A stretch of DNA of 64,000 nt from Pseudoalteromonas ulvae UL12 (GCF_014925405.1 NZ_AQHJ01000022.1:124001-188000); one strand, 5' to 3'. Shown: positions 38,398-46,451, counted from the first letter of the stretch. Translations and numbers: made by a program. Notes: generated by a model not told the origin, from the letters alone.

Positions 38398-39030
38398 ATG
38401 AATAAAGAAAAACGTCACCAAATACTTACGCGCCTACGCGATAACAACCCACACCCTGAAACGGAGCTTGAATATTCCAGCCCGTTTGAGCTACTCGTTG
38501 CCGTCACCCTTTCAGCACAAGCCACCGATGTGGGAGTGAATAAAGCCACTCGCAAGCTGTTTCCTGTCGCCAATACCCCGCAAGCCATTTTAGATCTTGG
38601 CCACGATACGCTGCGTGACTACATCAAAACCATCGGCTTATTTAATTCAAAAGCCGCGAACGTCTACAAAATGTGCCAAATACTGGTTGATAAGCACAAT
38701 AGTGAAGTCCCCGAAAATCGCGAAGCCCTCGAAGCCCTACCGGGCGTAGGCCGAAAAACGGCCAATGTCGTTCTTAACACGGCCTTTGGCTGGCCAACAA
38801 TAGCCGTCGACACCCACATCGACCGCGTATCAAACCGCACTAAATTTGCCATGGGCAAAAACGTGGTTGAGGTTGAGAAAAAACTCGAAAAAGTAGTACC
38901 TGCAGAATTTAAAGTAGACGTACATCATTGGCTCATTCTACACGGCCGTTATGTATGCACCGCCCGTAAACCAAAATGTGGTTCGTGTCTTATTGAAGAT
39001 TTATGTGAGTTTAAAGAGAAAACAGAGTAA
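38398..39030 (+). CDS. nth: Endonuclease III (intact copy, 3' end probably exchanged)
   Basis: DNA glycosylase/AP lyase for oxidised pyrimidines. The 210 residues align end to end with E. coli Nth: helix-hairpin-helix LPGVGRKTANVV with catalytic Lys120, VDTHIDR with Asp138, and four Fe-S cysteines in CTARKPKCGSCLIEDLC. The ATG at 38398 gives the standard MNKEKR start. The last 246 bases, from codon 130 (TTT at 38785) to the stop, recur as degraded copies at 42843, 46904, 49928 and 50999, with a fainter one near 56268. I infer that this 3' section came in with the adjacent island and replaced the original one. Last gene of the rsx operon. Confidence 0.95.
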   Translation: MNKEKRHQILTRLRDNNPHPETELEYSSPFELLVAVTLSAQATDVGVNKATRKLFPVANTPQAILDLGHDTLRDYIKTIGLFNSKAANVYKMCQILVDKHNSEVPENREALEALPGVGRKTANVVLNTAFGWPTIAVDTHIDRVSNRTKFAMGKNVVEVEKKLEKVVPAEFKVDVHHWLILHGRYVCTARKPKCGSCLIEDLCEFKEKTE

Positions 39031-39031
39031 T

Positions 39032-39100
39032 CAAAGCCTGCTTTGTGCCATGAACGGACCTTGAGGCGTAACTCGTTTCTGCCCCAAGATGAGTTAACGC
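39032..39100 (+). repeat. Left-end repeat of island A
   Basis: Begins right after the nth stop with CAAAGCCTGCTTTGTGCCA, itself a small palindrome. The first 20 bases recur exactly after nth fragment 1 (43088). Read in reverse complement, the whole stretch resembles 42750-42809 at the other end of the island, giving an imperfect inverted pair of 50-60 bases. Confidence 0.7.
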
Positions 39101-39284
39101 AAAGACTCTAAAATAATTCAAGAGTGTAACTTTTGATTCTTAAACCCAATACAGTGGACAGTTCAAACACCCAAATGTCGCAATCTTAAGGGCATTTGGA
39201 ATACATGATTTAGCTGTTACTTTTAAGTGTACTCATAATATGCAGGCTACTACATGCATTTTACTTATATGAGCCAGCAGGGTG

Positions 39285-40148
39285 TTAGTTACAGGTTTTG
39301 TTATCAGCTACTTTGTATCTTCTAAATGACATGTACTTAGAAAAGCTGGCTTTAATTATTACCTTACCTTTTGGAGAGCGACCAGCTCGACTGACAATAA
39401 TCACATCAGAACCGTCTAACTCAGAAATGCTTTTAAGTTTGAAGTTTTTGATGAGTTCAGCTTTTTGATTTTTGTCTAATACAATACTAGGTTCTGTTCG
39501 GTAGTCACCATAGTTGAGCCAAAGTTGGCCTTTATTATCTTCATTAAGGTTATTTATGGTCCCCCAGAATATTTTGGACTCAGATAATTGATTAGGTGTG
39601 ATATTAGCAATTGGAACTAAAAAATTTTTAAGTGGACCATCTATTATCTTACGGCCTGAATCGGCCACGATAGTGATGCTTTGTCCCTTTTCTGCGTAAT
39701 CAGGGTTATTACAAACATGAGTTAGCAGCTGTCGAAGAGATTTATTTAATGGGTAACCATCAGACCCACCGATAACTTTTTCCTTAGGGGCAGAACGCCA
39801 GTTTGAATCTTCTTCACCGTGTTTATTGTTTTCTTGAGATACATAAATAGTCTGACTATTTGATCTATCCAAGTCTACACGTAAATCACTGGACATAGCG
39901 TCAATTTCTTTTGCCTCTTCGACATCATCATTAGGACTCAGGATAACCGTCGATGCATTACAGCCCTCTTTGTGGTGTGCAGCGAAACAGGCCATTCTCT
40001 CCATTTTTTCAGTAGAGTAGCCTTTGATAAACCAAGTCTTTTGCTCGCATTCTGGGCAGACAATAAGACCTCTGAACTTTTCAGGATTATCACTGTAATC
40101 CATAGTAGAGCAGATAGTAGCGTCTTCGATAAACTTTGCGTTGATCAT
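39285..40148 (-). CDS. Unknown protein with N-terminal CoiA-like zinc ribbon
   Basis: A 287-residue soluble protein I do not recognise as a whole. Residues 30-64 carry CPEC, then CFAAHHKEGC, spaced like a zinc ribbon of the type seen at the start of CoiA-like and some nuclease-associated proteins. The middle (about 65-130) is polar and probably disordered. The C-terminal half contains beta-rich segments (SITIVADSGRKIIDGPLKNFLVPI, SDVIIVSRAGRSPKGKVII). It lies in the cargo between nth and the first nth fragment, as the last gene on the minus strand after YegP and two tiny genes. It is preceded by AAGGATA. The CapW-like regulator next door suggests, without proof, a stress or defence role. Confidence 0.72.
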   Translation of the reverse strand: MINAKFIEDATICSTMDYSDNPEKFRGLIVCPECEQKTWFIKGYSTEKMERMACFAAHHKEGCNASTVILSPNDDVEEAKEIDAMSSDLRVDLDRSNSQTIYVSQENNKHGEEDSNWRSAPKEKVIGGSDGYPLNKSLRQLLTHVCNNPDYAEKGQSITIVADSGRKIIDGPLKNFLVPIANITPNQLSESKIFWGTINNLNEDNKGQLWLNYGDYRTEPSIVLDKNQKAELIKNFKLKSISELDGSDVIIVSRAGRSPKGKVIIKASFSKYMSFRRYKVADNKTCN

Positions 40149-40251
40149 TCATTATCCTTGAACTTAATTCTATGTCAGCCCAGCAAAGGGTTTGGTAAGT
40201 AATAATATTGCGTAAAGAAATTCACGCCACAGTAAATTAGTAGCTGAAGCA

Positions 40252-40605
40252 CTAGGCTCCAGCATACTCTACTGTTAAATCCTCAATTCCAGCGGTTTGC
40301 GCATTTTGTTTCACGGATGCAATACCATTCTCTCGACCTTTAGTAGATACATACAGTTCGCTAACTCCGATAACCTGATTATTGGCTGCCGTTAGCGTGA
40401 AATAATATTGTCTATTGGATGCATTTAATCGCTGATAGAAATTATCATGTGGAGAATGAACTTTTACGGATGTAATGCCGTTCTTACCGTTCGCTTTAGT
40501 CGCATAGCCTTCAGAGGCCAATATAATTTGGTTATTGGTTGCCAAAAGGCGAAAATAAAATTGGTTTTTCTTTGTGCTTTTGAATAATTGAAATTTAGCT
40601 TTCAT
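40252..40605 (-). CDS. YegP family (DUF1508) protein
   Basis: A 117-residue protein made of two tandem DUF1508 repeats: residues 1-55 (FQLFKSTKKNQFYFRLLATNNQIILASEGYATK) and 56-110 (NFYQRLNASNRQYYFTLTAANNQVIGVSELYVSTK). Each ends in a Gly-Ile-x-Ser-Val-Lys segment. The family forms small beta-sheet proteins of unclear role, often in mobile regions. GAGAG upstream is a plausible ribosome site. Confidence 0.92.
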   Translation of the reverse strand: MKAKFQLFKSTKKNQFYFRLLATNNQIILASEGYATKANGKNGITSVKVHSPHDNFYQRLNASNRQYYFTLTAANNQVIGVSELYVSTKGRENGIASVKQNAQTAGIEDLTVEYAGA

Positions 40606-40628
40606 AATTGAACTCTCATTACTTTAGT

Positions 40629-40655
40629 TAAAAAGGTGCCTATAAAGGAGGCACC
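40629..40655 (-). terminator. Terminator after the 33-residue gene
   Basis: GGTGCCT/AGGCACC stem with a T5 tail on the minus strand (40629-40634), 26 bases past the stop of the tiny gene at 40681. It would separate that gene from yegP. Confidence 0.85.
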
Positions 40656-40680
40656 GAACCCATCATTACAATTGATCACG

Positions 40681-40782
40681 CTACGACGATGGTGCTGAAC
40701 GCCAGTGAGTACATACTTGTTCCCAGCGCCCAAATCGGTAACGTGGATAAGAGATGACATGAATTACTTTTGGTTTACTCAT
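40681..40782 (-). CDS. 33-residue basic, aromatic small protein
   Basis: MSKPKVIHVISYPRYRFGRW is the N-terminus; the rest is short, with two more Trp residues, and the product carries a net positive charge. It is too short for most gene finders. Support comes from a perfect GGAGG ribosome site seven bases upstream and a strong intrinsic terminator just downstream. No family is assigned with certainty. It lies in island A on the same strand as the 56-residue protein, YegP and the zinc-ribbon protein. Confidence 0.65.
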   Translation of the reverse strand: MSKPKVIHVISYPRYRFGRWEQVCTHWRSAPSS

Positions 40783-40963
40783 GACGTATCCTCCATAGTC
40801 TTATTTGGAAGTGACTCTTGTAATGTGAAACAACTAAAGTTATGCTTAAAAATCATCGTGCGAAGATGAATAAGTATGACTTCGAGGCTTGAGACCTCCG
40901 TTATACGGCCTGATAGAAAATATTGTTCAGATATCAGCTATCATGTTTCACAGAGAATAGGTA

Positions 40964-41001
40964 TTAGCAAAAGTTAATACCTATTTTTCTTTTCTGACCC
41001 C
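40964..41001 (+). terminator. Hairpin with T-run over the end of the 56-residue gene
   Basis: AATAGGTATTA pairs with TTAATACCTATT, followed on the plus strand by TTTTTCTTTT. The U-run lies on the plus strand, antisense to the small gene, so it may stop antisense read-through. Confidence 0.6.
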
Positions 41002-41151
41002 CTTAAATTTTGTGCCATCAGACTTAACATCCATAAAGCGTCCTGTACTAGTATCCCTTTTTACCCAATGCCCCGAACCTGTTTGGGTTTGAGATCTGCC
41101 TTTGACAGCTCCATGTCTTCTGTTATCACCTGACTTTCCGTTAATAGCCAT
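40981..41151 (-). CDS. 56-residue conserved-looking basic small protein
   Basis: Starts MAINGKSGDNRRHGAVKGRS and ends FMDVKSDGTKFKGVRKEK; strongly basic and glycine-rich, with no membrane segment. The composition and the C-terminal FKGVRKEK resemble small unnamed proteins found in accessory regions. GAGAGG stands nine bases before the ATG. Its start region is duplicated (44-bp tandem repeat, 41143-41230), which creates a second ribosome site and ATG upstream in a different frame. It is divergent from the CapW-like regulator, with a candidate operator in between. Confidence 0.75.
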   Translation of the reverse strand: MAINGKSGDNRRHGAVKGRSQTQTGSGHWVKRDTSTGRFMDVKSDGTKFKGVRKEK

Positions 41152-41230
41152 TGTTTGTACCTCTCTATTTGTTGGATCACCATATAAATAGCCATTGTTT
41201 GTACCTCTCTATTTGTTGGATCACCATATA
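41143..41230. repeat. 44-bp tandem duplication of ribosome site and start codon
   Basis: Copies at 41143-41186 and 41187-41230 are identical. Each carries, on the minus strand, GAGAGG and an ATGGCTATT start. Because 44 is not a multiple of three, the outer ATG opens a separate overlapping frame of about 42 codons ending inside the real gene. Confidence 0.95.
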
Positions 41231-41277
41231 TAGTGCTATTTGATAGAACATATCACTACATGTGCACATATAGCTTA

Positions 41278-41303
41278 ATATATGATCTACATGTATCATA
41301 TAT
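41278..41303. promoter_or_regulatory. Candidate operator of the CapW/BrxR-like regulator
   Basis: ATATATGAT and ATCATATAT form perfect nine-base arms around an eight-base spacer in the divergent region between the 56-residue gene and the WYL regulator. CapW and BrxR bind inverted repeats in their own promoters. Binding here is inferred from position and symmetry only. Confidence 0.55.
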
Positions 41304-41416
41304 CAACGTGCCATGATGATCAACAGTGCGCATGCATGATTTAAATTTTTATTGGTATATGTATTAATAATTGATTAATATTGGTTTGAAAGAAGTATGT
41401 TTGGTAGGAGAGTGTC

Positions 41417-42337
41417 GTGGATAAATTCACTTATGAGAGCTTGATAAAAAAGTACAATGCACAGCGAGCCGAAAGGTTTGCTTTTATCGATTTTGTGGTT
41501 AGATTTTTAGGTGGATTGAACCGTTCAGATCTACTCGACTTTTTCGGAATTGGTGACGCAGCAGCCTCAAAGGAAATTTCAGAATACAAAAGATTACGTC
41601 CTAGAAACGTTGACTACGATAGAGTAATGCGCAAAAACGTTATTTTGCGAGACTCTTTTACTCCTTTAATTGAGATAGATGCGGAAACTGCTCTAGGGAT
41701 GTTAGCCAATGGCTTTAATAAGAACAAGCTATATGATCGCCCTATGCTTCCTTACAAGCGAGTTGGAATGGTGCCACGGCATTTAGATATTGATCTGATT
41801 AGTAAGGTGACAAGAGCTATTCATTCCAAAACTGCGATAAAGTGCGACTACATATCAGGAAACAGTAAAAATCATGACGAGAGAACTTTAGTTCCAACAG
41901 CCTTCTTTTATGATGGGCATTCTTGGATGTTTAGGGCTTTTCATAGGGAATCCGCAGCATCTGGGGGTGTTAAATTTAAATGTTTTGAATTCTCACGTTT
42001 AAAGAATGTTACAGAATGTTCGAATGATTCGGCCTTACCCTTGGAAACACTAGCCCAAGATTCTGATTGGCATTTGCTTGTGCCTTTGCAATTGACATTG
42101 CACCCTAGTTTGTCCGACAGCAAGAAGTCAACTTTGATTCAAGAGTTTGGTTTAGTTGATAGAGACGATGATTTTTTGGTGACTGAAAAAGCGGTATTAG
42201 TTTACTACCTTAAGAAGCACTGGAAAATTGATGTTAACGATAATCCTAGCGGTGATGGTAATTACAATTTTCACTTGAAGAATAGCTCTACTCTGAAGCA
42301 CCTTGAATGTATGGAAAACGTGTTCAAATATCTCTAA
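41417..42337 (+). CDS. WYL-domain transcriptional regulator, CapW/BrxR-like
   Basis: A 306-residue regulator. Residues 15-80 look like a winged helix (FAFIDFVVRFLGGLNRSDLLDFFGIGDAAASKEISEYKRL). The centre (about 130-200) is a WYL domain with the CapW/BrxR-style pattern RTLVPTAFFYDGHSWMFRAFHRE, and a WCX-like C-terminus follows. Such proteins repress phage-defence operons (CBASS, BREX and others) until triggered. It starts with GTG, eight bases after GGAG. It is transcribed away from the small-protein genes. The neighbouring proteins match no defence system I know, so an uncharacterised module is possible. Confidence 0.82.
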   Translation: MDKFTYESLIKKYNAQRAERFAFIDFVVRFLGGLNRSDLLDFFGIGDAAASKEISEYKRLRPRNVDYDRVMRKNVILRDSFTPLIEIDAETALGMLANGFNKNKLYDRPMLPYKRVGMVPRHLDIDLISKVTRAIHSKTAIKCDYISGNSKNHDERTLVPTAFFYDGHSWMFRAFHRESAASGGVKFKCFEFSRLKNVTECSNDSALPLETLAQDSDWHLLVPLQLTLHPSLSDSKKSTLIQEFGLVDRDDDFLVTEKAVLVYYLKKHWKIDVNDNPSGDGNYNFHLKNSSTLKHLECMENVFKYL

Positions 42338-42749
42338 ATTGTTCTACAGTATGAACCAACTAAAACTAAATAGTAATCTTACCGATTGACTCATCAATTT
42401 TAGTAACCGCTTGATCTTTCAAGCGGTTCGCTAAAATTCCACACATATTCATATAAATCCGTGTACCAGTGGTACATGGTTTGGTACACAAAAAAAATTC
42501 CCAACCATCTGAAACCACATTGTTTTTAGTCAATCCAGATTGTCATTGGACGGTTCAGTTAACTTATAGGCCGGATCTTATTTGCTTGGTAAATAGCCAA
42601 ATTAGGCAATCTAGATTTGATTAATTAAAAGAGGCTAACGCATCTTTCCAAAAATGAGTTCATGAGCGTCTGCTATCATGATCAGGTTTGTGATGTTAAG
42701 TTTTTGCTGAACGGCAGTAACTGGCACAAAATAAGTATTCGTCCTAAAT
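42338..42749. other. Gene-free right part of island A
   Basis: Contains a ten-base stem hairpin after the regulator (42408-42431, AACCGCTTGA and its complement). It also holds an inverted repeat GTGTACCA/TGGTACAC at 42461-42489 next to an A8 run, and a weak second copy of the island-end repeat near 42636-42680. No gene seen. Confidence 0.6.
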
Positions 42750-42842
42750 CGGAACTGCCCAAAAACGAGTTTGCCCAACAGTCCGCTCCTCGCTCAAAGC
42801 AGTCTTGCAAAAGTAAGTATTTTCGCTCTACGTTCATTATAT
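42750..42842 (+). repeat. Right-end sequence of island A, shared with island B
   Basis: The stretch from about 42781 to 42842 is nearly the same as 46841-46903 upstream of nth fragment 2: both contain CGCTCAAAGCAGTCTTGCAA and then CTACGTTCATTATAT directly before the nth copy. The part at 42750-42809 is an imperfect inverted copy of 39032-39100. Confidence 0.8.
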
Positions 42843-43087
42843 TTTGACTGACCGACTATCGCTGTCGACACCCACATATTTCGTTTTTCCAACCGTACCA
42901 AATTTGCCATGGGAAAAGATATGGTTGCTGTTGAACAAAAACTCGAAAAAATGATCCCCAAAGAGTTTAAAGTGGATGTACACCACTGGCTCATTTTAAT
43001 GGACGTTATACCTATGTTGTTCGAAAACCAAAATGCGGCAGCTGTATAATTGAAGACTTGTGTGAGTTTAAAGGGAAAACAGAGTAA
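42843..43087 (+). pseudogene. nth: nth 3' fragment 1
   Basis: A 245-base copy of nth from codon 130 to the stop, about 80 percent alike by eye, with frameshifting indels. Recognisable parts include CTGTCGACACCCACAT, AAATTTGCCATGGG, the cysteine region and the final GAGTTTAAAG...AGTAA. It begins exactly at the nth TTTGG-CTGG junction. The 20 bases after its stop are identical to those after intact nth. Confidence 0.93.
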
Positions 43088-43184
43088 TCAAAGCCTGCTT
43101 TGTGCCAAAAGCGGACGATGAGCATTTATATCTTGCAAAACTTGACCCCACATTTCGGTGCGGTGCAAGACCTGACCCCGGCTC
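43088..43184 (+). repeat. Left-end repeat of island B, inverted relative to 46747-46830
   Basis: Starts with the same 20 bases that follow intact nth, then ATTTATATCTTGCA and GTGCAAGACCTGACCCCG. A matching arrangement, GTGCC-AAGC-GACGA-ATTTATATCTTGCA then GTGCAAGATGTGACCCCG, is found on the minus strand at 46747-46810. The GACCCC-ending motif resembles sequences seen at the edges of IS200/RAYT-type elements; that link is tentative. Confidence 0.7.
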
Positions 43185-43207
43185 CTTAATTAAGAGGATT
43201 AGTATAA

Positions 43208-43461
43208 TTCTCTTTGCACCAGACAAAGCTGCAAATGCCGGTGATGTTGCTGTATCGGCATTAGAAATGTCGCAAAACAGTATTCGTATGTCGTGTTCAC
43301 ATGAAGCGCTTGACAAAAGACTTCACAACATCAAGGAGCAAAGACATGATAAATGCGTGCAATATGGTGAAAATGAAGATCACGTAGGTTAGGTGAAAGG
43401 GGCAAATATTGCGAGCTTTATAAAAGTGGCTGATGCCATGCTTGCCTATGATGTGGTATAA
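43208..43461 (+). pseudogene. gdhA: 3' remnant of gdhA (glutamate dehydrogenase)
   Basis: The translation reads ILFAPDKAANAGDVAVSALEMSQNS..., then after an in-frame TAG at 43390-43392 continues VKGANIASFIKVADAMLAYDVV and stops. This corresponds to the last 85 or so residues of NADP-glutamate dehydrogenase (E. coli: LFAPGKAANAGGVATSGLEM through VQGANIAGFVKVADAMLAQGVI). The 5' part is missing; the remnant begins next to a half copy of the MITE end at 43185-43211. It is a fossil and cannot encode a working enzyme. Confidence 0.88.
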
Positions 43462-43505
43462 ACTTTTCGGGGAAAGTAGCCTTTCCCCGATTAACTTCCT
43501 TAGCT

Positions 43506-46136
43506 TTAAAAATCAAATATCACTTTCAAGTAGCCTCGCCTTCCAACTGTGTCATAGGTAAATACATCTGTGTTTGCATCATTCCATGACGTTAAGAATG
43601 GCGCTTTTTTGTCAAAAATATTATCAATGCCTAGCGCAAGCGTAAGCGAATCTGACCAAAAATATTGAACCTGAGTATCATGGTACATGACGCTTTCCAC
43701 TGTTCTGCCAATTTCTCCGCCGCCATTTTCATCATCAGCTTTGCCGATATATTGCACACTATAAGCGGCTTGCCAATTGGCTGCTTTTACACCTGCTGTT
43801 AATTGCGACTTCCACTTCGCAAAACTACCTCGATCTGAGGTAATTTTTCCAAGCAACATTTCTGTTTCAGCACCATCAAACGCGGTATTTTCATGCTTAA
43901 GTAATCTCGTTGTTTCCCAGTTTAGATGCCAATTTATGTCAGAAAATGCACCTCTAACTTGTAAATTTAAATCAATCCCTGCAGTCTGATCTTTCGCTGC
44001 ATTCATTGGTCGCTTTTCTAATGAGATAATCTGCTTACTTTTATCGTCACGAGTAAAGCTATTACAAAAGTCTCGGTACGCTATCGGATCGGTATAACAT
44101 AAACGCAGCATATTTGTCCCAGCAACAGAGTTGATAGCATCGTCAATGTCGATATTAAAGTAATCTACTGTGGCAGACACATTCTCCGACTGATAAACCG
44201 CGCCCATAGTAAATGTATGAGCCTTTTCCGGAGCTACATCAGGGTTACCACCCACACCAGTTCGAATTGTCGAACCATCTTGGACGAAGTTATCTGGTAC
44301 TCCATCAGCGCGACAATTTATCAAGATTGCGCCAGTCGCTTGAGCGCATGGGTCGATAGTTAACAAATTTTCAGTATTAGTACCACCAAATTGCTCTGTA
44401 ATGGTTGGTGTTCTGAATGCGCTGGACCTGACACCTCTTAGCATAAAACTATCATTAAGGCGCCAAGTAAGTCCGAGCTTATAGGTTGTCTCAGCCTCAA
44501 AGTCTCGATAATCAGAATAACGCGTTGCCATATCAAGCTTCACATCTTGTGCAAAAGCCAAATCACTCAATAAGGGGACTGAAAATTCAATAAATGCTTC
44601 TTTTACTTCTGAATCACCCGAAATTGCATCTTCCTCTTGATTACGCAATACCACTGGATCAGGGTTTCGCCACCCTTTTTCTTTACGTTGAATGATACCT
44701 GCAGCAAATGCAACATCACCAAAAGGCAGACTTATTAAATCTCCTGAAAGTTCAGCACTCATTGATTGTAGTTGATTTCCACCTGTGCCCTCTCTTCGAT
44801 AAGTAACATAATCAATGACTTGTTGAGATAACTCCCCCACACCAAAAAAATCACCACATGGGATCTCGGCACTCGGATCAATACTACATAACTCGCTATC
44901 AAGTGAATTTGCAACGCGCATATCGTCCATGTCGTAACTCCAACCATCGCGGCCTGTGTTTCGTCCATAATTATAATGCGCTTGCCATAACCAACTATTT
45001 TTAAGCTCTCCGGTTACACCTAAGTTTAACTGTAATGTATTTGTTTCTTGGAAGAATTCGGGATTATCTACTTCAATATTTCGACGGTTTTTTAGCGTTA
45101 AGTCTTGTCCCGTTGGGTTATAAATGAAATCTTTACTGACATTTACGGCTCTAAAACCCCGAGGGGTGACAATTTGACTTGAACGGCGGTTTGCCACAAT
45201 AACGCCACTGTTGAGCTGTAGATTTTCATTGAGGTTATATTCAAAAAAAGTCGATAAGTTTAGCCGTTGCATCGGGCTGTATGAATTGAGTGACTCAAAC
45301 CAATTATAGCCATGCAGTTTATTGTTGTAGGGTTCAAAAGTATTTCCACTCGAGCCGACATTCTGATTAAACTGAACCTCTTGACCATCCGCCAATTGAG
45401 CTCGCCCACCTATGGTTGTGCCCGAGTAAATACAATCTAAACCATCATCGCTTTCTCTTAACGGACATTTATTGCGTCGAGATTGCATAGCATGACCATT
45501 ATCAACATAGTTGATATTGAACACAGCACTCCCAGTTTCAAAACTATGACCAATAATAAAGTTTAATTCTGCATGCTCAGCATCTTTCTTACTACTTTGC
45601 CCTATTTTCGCTATCAGTTTGGCACCATCAACACCGCTTTTGGTAATAATATTGACAACACCAGCGACTGCATCAGCCCCGTAAATTGCAGAAGCACCGT
45701 CTTTTAGAATATCAATGCGCTCAACTAAGCCCATAGGGATCATATTTAGGTCTGGGCTATCATTAGCACCCGTTCCACCAGCGACAAGCCTTTGCCCATT
45801 AAGCAGCACCAAAGTGCGCTTTATGCCCAAACCTCTTAAATTTACTTGCGCAGTTGCATAGCCGTTACTCGTCCAGTATGCATTCGTAGAATTTCCAGCT
45901 GGCCCCGCTGAAACGGTGAGTGATTGTAAAACCTCTTCTAAATTTGAAATACCTGTAATAGCTAAATCATCGGCAGATAAGCTTGTAATTGGACTGGCCG
46001 ATTCAAGATCTATTTTTTGGATTTTAGAACCCGTAATACTAATTCGCTCAATAGCGTCTTCAGCCGCACTATTAAATGCTATTACATTCGCTGATATTGC
46101 TAGGATACCTAAAGAAAGTTTAGACAACTTGAACAT
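43506..46136 (-). CDS. TonB-dependent receptor (cargo of island B)
   Basis: An 876-residue outer-membrane receptor. The signal peptide ends near AFNSAAE (about residue 24). The plug domain has ITGSKIQKIDLESASPITSLSADDL and the motif LRGLGIKRTLVLLNGQRLV, typical of the receptor class that opens with RVxVTGSRI and is common in Alteromonadales for peptides, oligosaccharides or siderophores. It is followed by ILKDGASAIYGADAVAGVVNIITK and a 22-strand-like barrel ending in VIFDF with a C-terminal Phe. The ATG at 46136, after GGAAAGGG, is preferred over a start 25 codons upstream. It is the only full-length gene of island B. The substrate is not evident. Confidence 0.93.
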   Translation of the reverse strand: MFKLSKLSLGILAISANVIAFNSAAEDAIERISITGSKIQKIDLESASPITSLSADDLAITGISNLEEVLQSLTVSAGPAGNSTNAYWTSNGYATAQVNLRGLGIKRTLVLLNGQRLVAGGTGANDSPDLNMIPMGLVERIDILKDGASAIYGADAVAGVVNIITKSGVDGAKLIAKIGQSSKKDAEHAELNFIIGHSFETGSAVFNINYVDNGHAMQSRRNKCPLRESDDGLDCIYSGTTIGGRAQLADGQEVQFNQNVGSSGNTFEPYNNKLHGYNWFESLNSYSPMQRLNLSTFFEYNLNENLQLNSGVIVANRRSSQIVTPRGFRAVNVSKDFIYNPTGQDLTLKNRRNIEVDNPEFFQETNTLQLNLGVTGELKNSWLWQAHYNYGRNTGRDGWSYDMDDMRVANSLDSELCSIDPSAEIPCGDFFGVGELSQQVIDYVTYRREGTGGNQLQSMSAELSGDLISLPFGDVAFAAGIIQRKEKGWRNPDPVVLRNQEEDAISGDSEVKEAFIEFSVPLLSDLAFAQDVKLDMATRYSDYRDFEAETTYKLGLTWRLNDSFMLRGVRSSAFRTPTITEQFGGTNTENLLTIDPCAQATGAILINCRADGVPDNFVQDGSTIRTGVGGNPDVAPEKAHTFTMGAVYQSENVSATVDYFNIDIDDAINSVAGTNMLRLCYTDPIAYRDFCNSFTRDDKSKQIISLEKRPMNAAKDQTAGIDLNLQVRGAFSDINWHLNWETTRLLKHENTAFDGAETEMLLGKITSDRGSFAKWKSQLTAGVKAANWQAAYSVQYIGKADDENGGGEIGRTVESVMYHDTQVQYFWSDSLTLALGIDNIFDKKAPFLTSWNDANTDVFTYDTVGRRGYLKVIFDF

Positions 46137-46225
46137 TTCCCTTTCCTCTTCAATTATTTGCGGCAAGTATAAAGAAGAAAGTTCCATTTTAAGTGTGACA
46201 AAATGTCGCACATTTAGGTAATTTT

Positions 46226-46435
46226 ATACCAATCCTCTTAATTAAGTGAGCTATTTTGAGGCGAGGAAAACTTGTCGATAGCACCGCTCTCGCGTCCTGC
46301 TATCGCTGAGGTACCTACATCCATGTAGGCAAGGTGAAAATTTTGCTATTTAGTTGTTCTAAATAAGAAATTTTTAACGTAGCTAGCGTCAGCTTTAATC
46401 CCTCAAAATGATTAAGTATTATTGAGGATTGGTAT
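46226..46435. mobile_element. 210-bp MITE-like element
   Basis: Non-coding segment whose ends are inverted repeats: ATACCAATCCTC at 46226-46237 and its exact complement at 46424-46435, with further matching (ATTTTGAGG) inside to about 35 bases. A solitary end of the same family lies at 43185-43211 beside the gdhA remnant. No transposase gene is linked. Confidence 0.8.
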
Positions 46436-46451
46436 GAAAGTGCATGAAAGA

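Noticed and set aside
43102..43392. 96-codon open frame on the plus strand
   Set aside because: It runs from repeat sequence into the gdhA remnant and stops at the TAG inside it; it is an artefact of the fusion.
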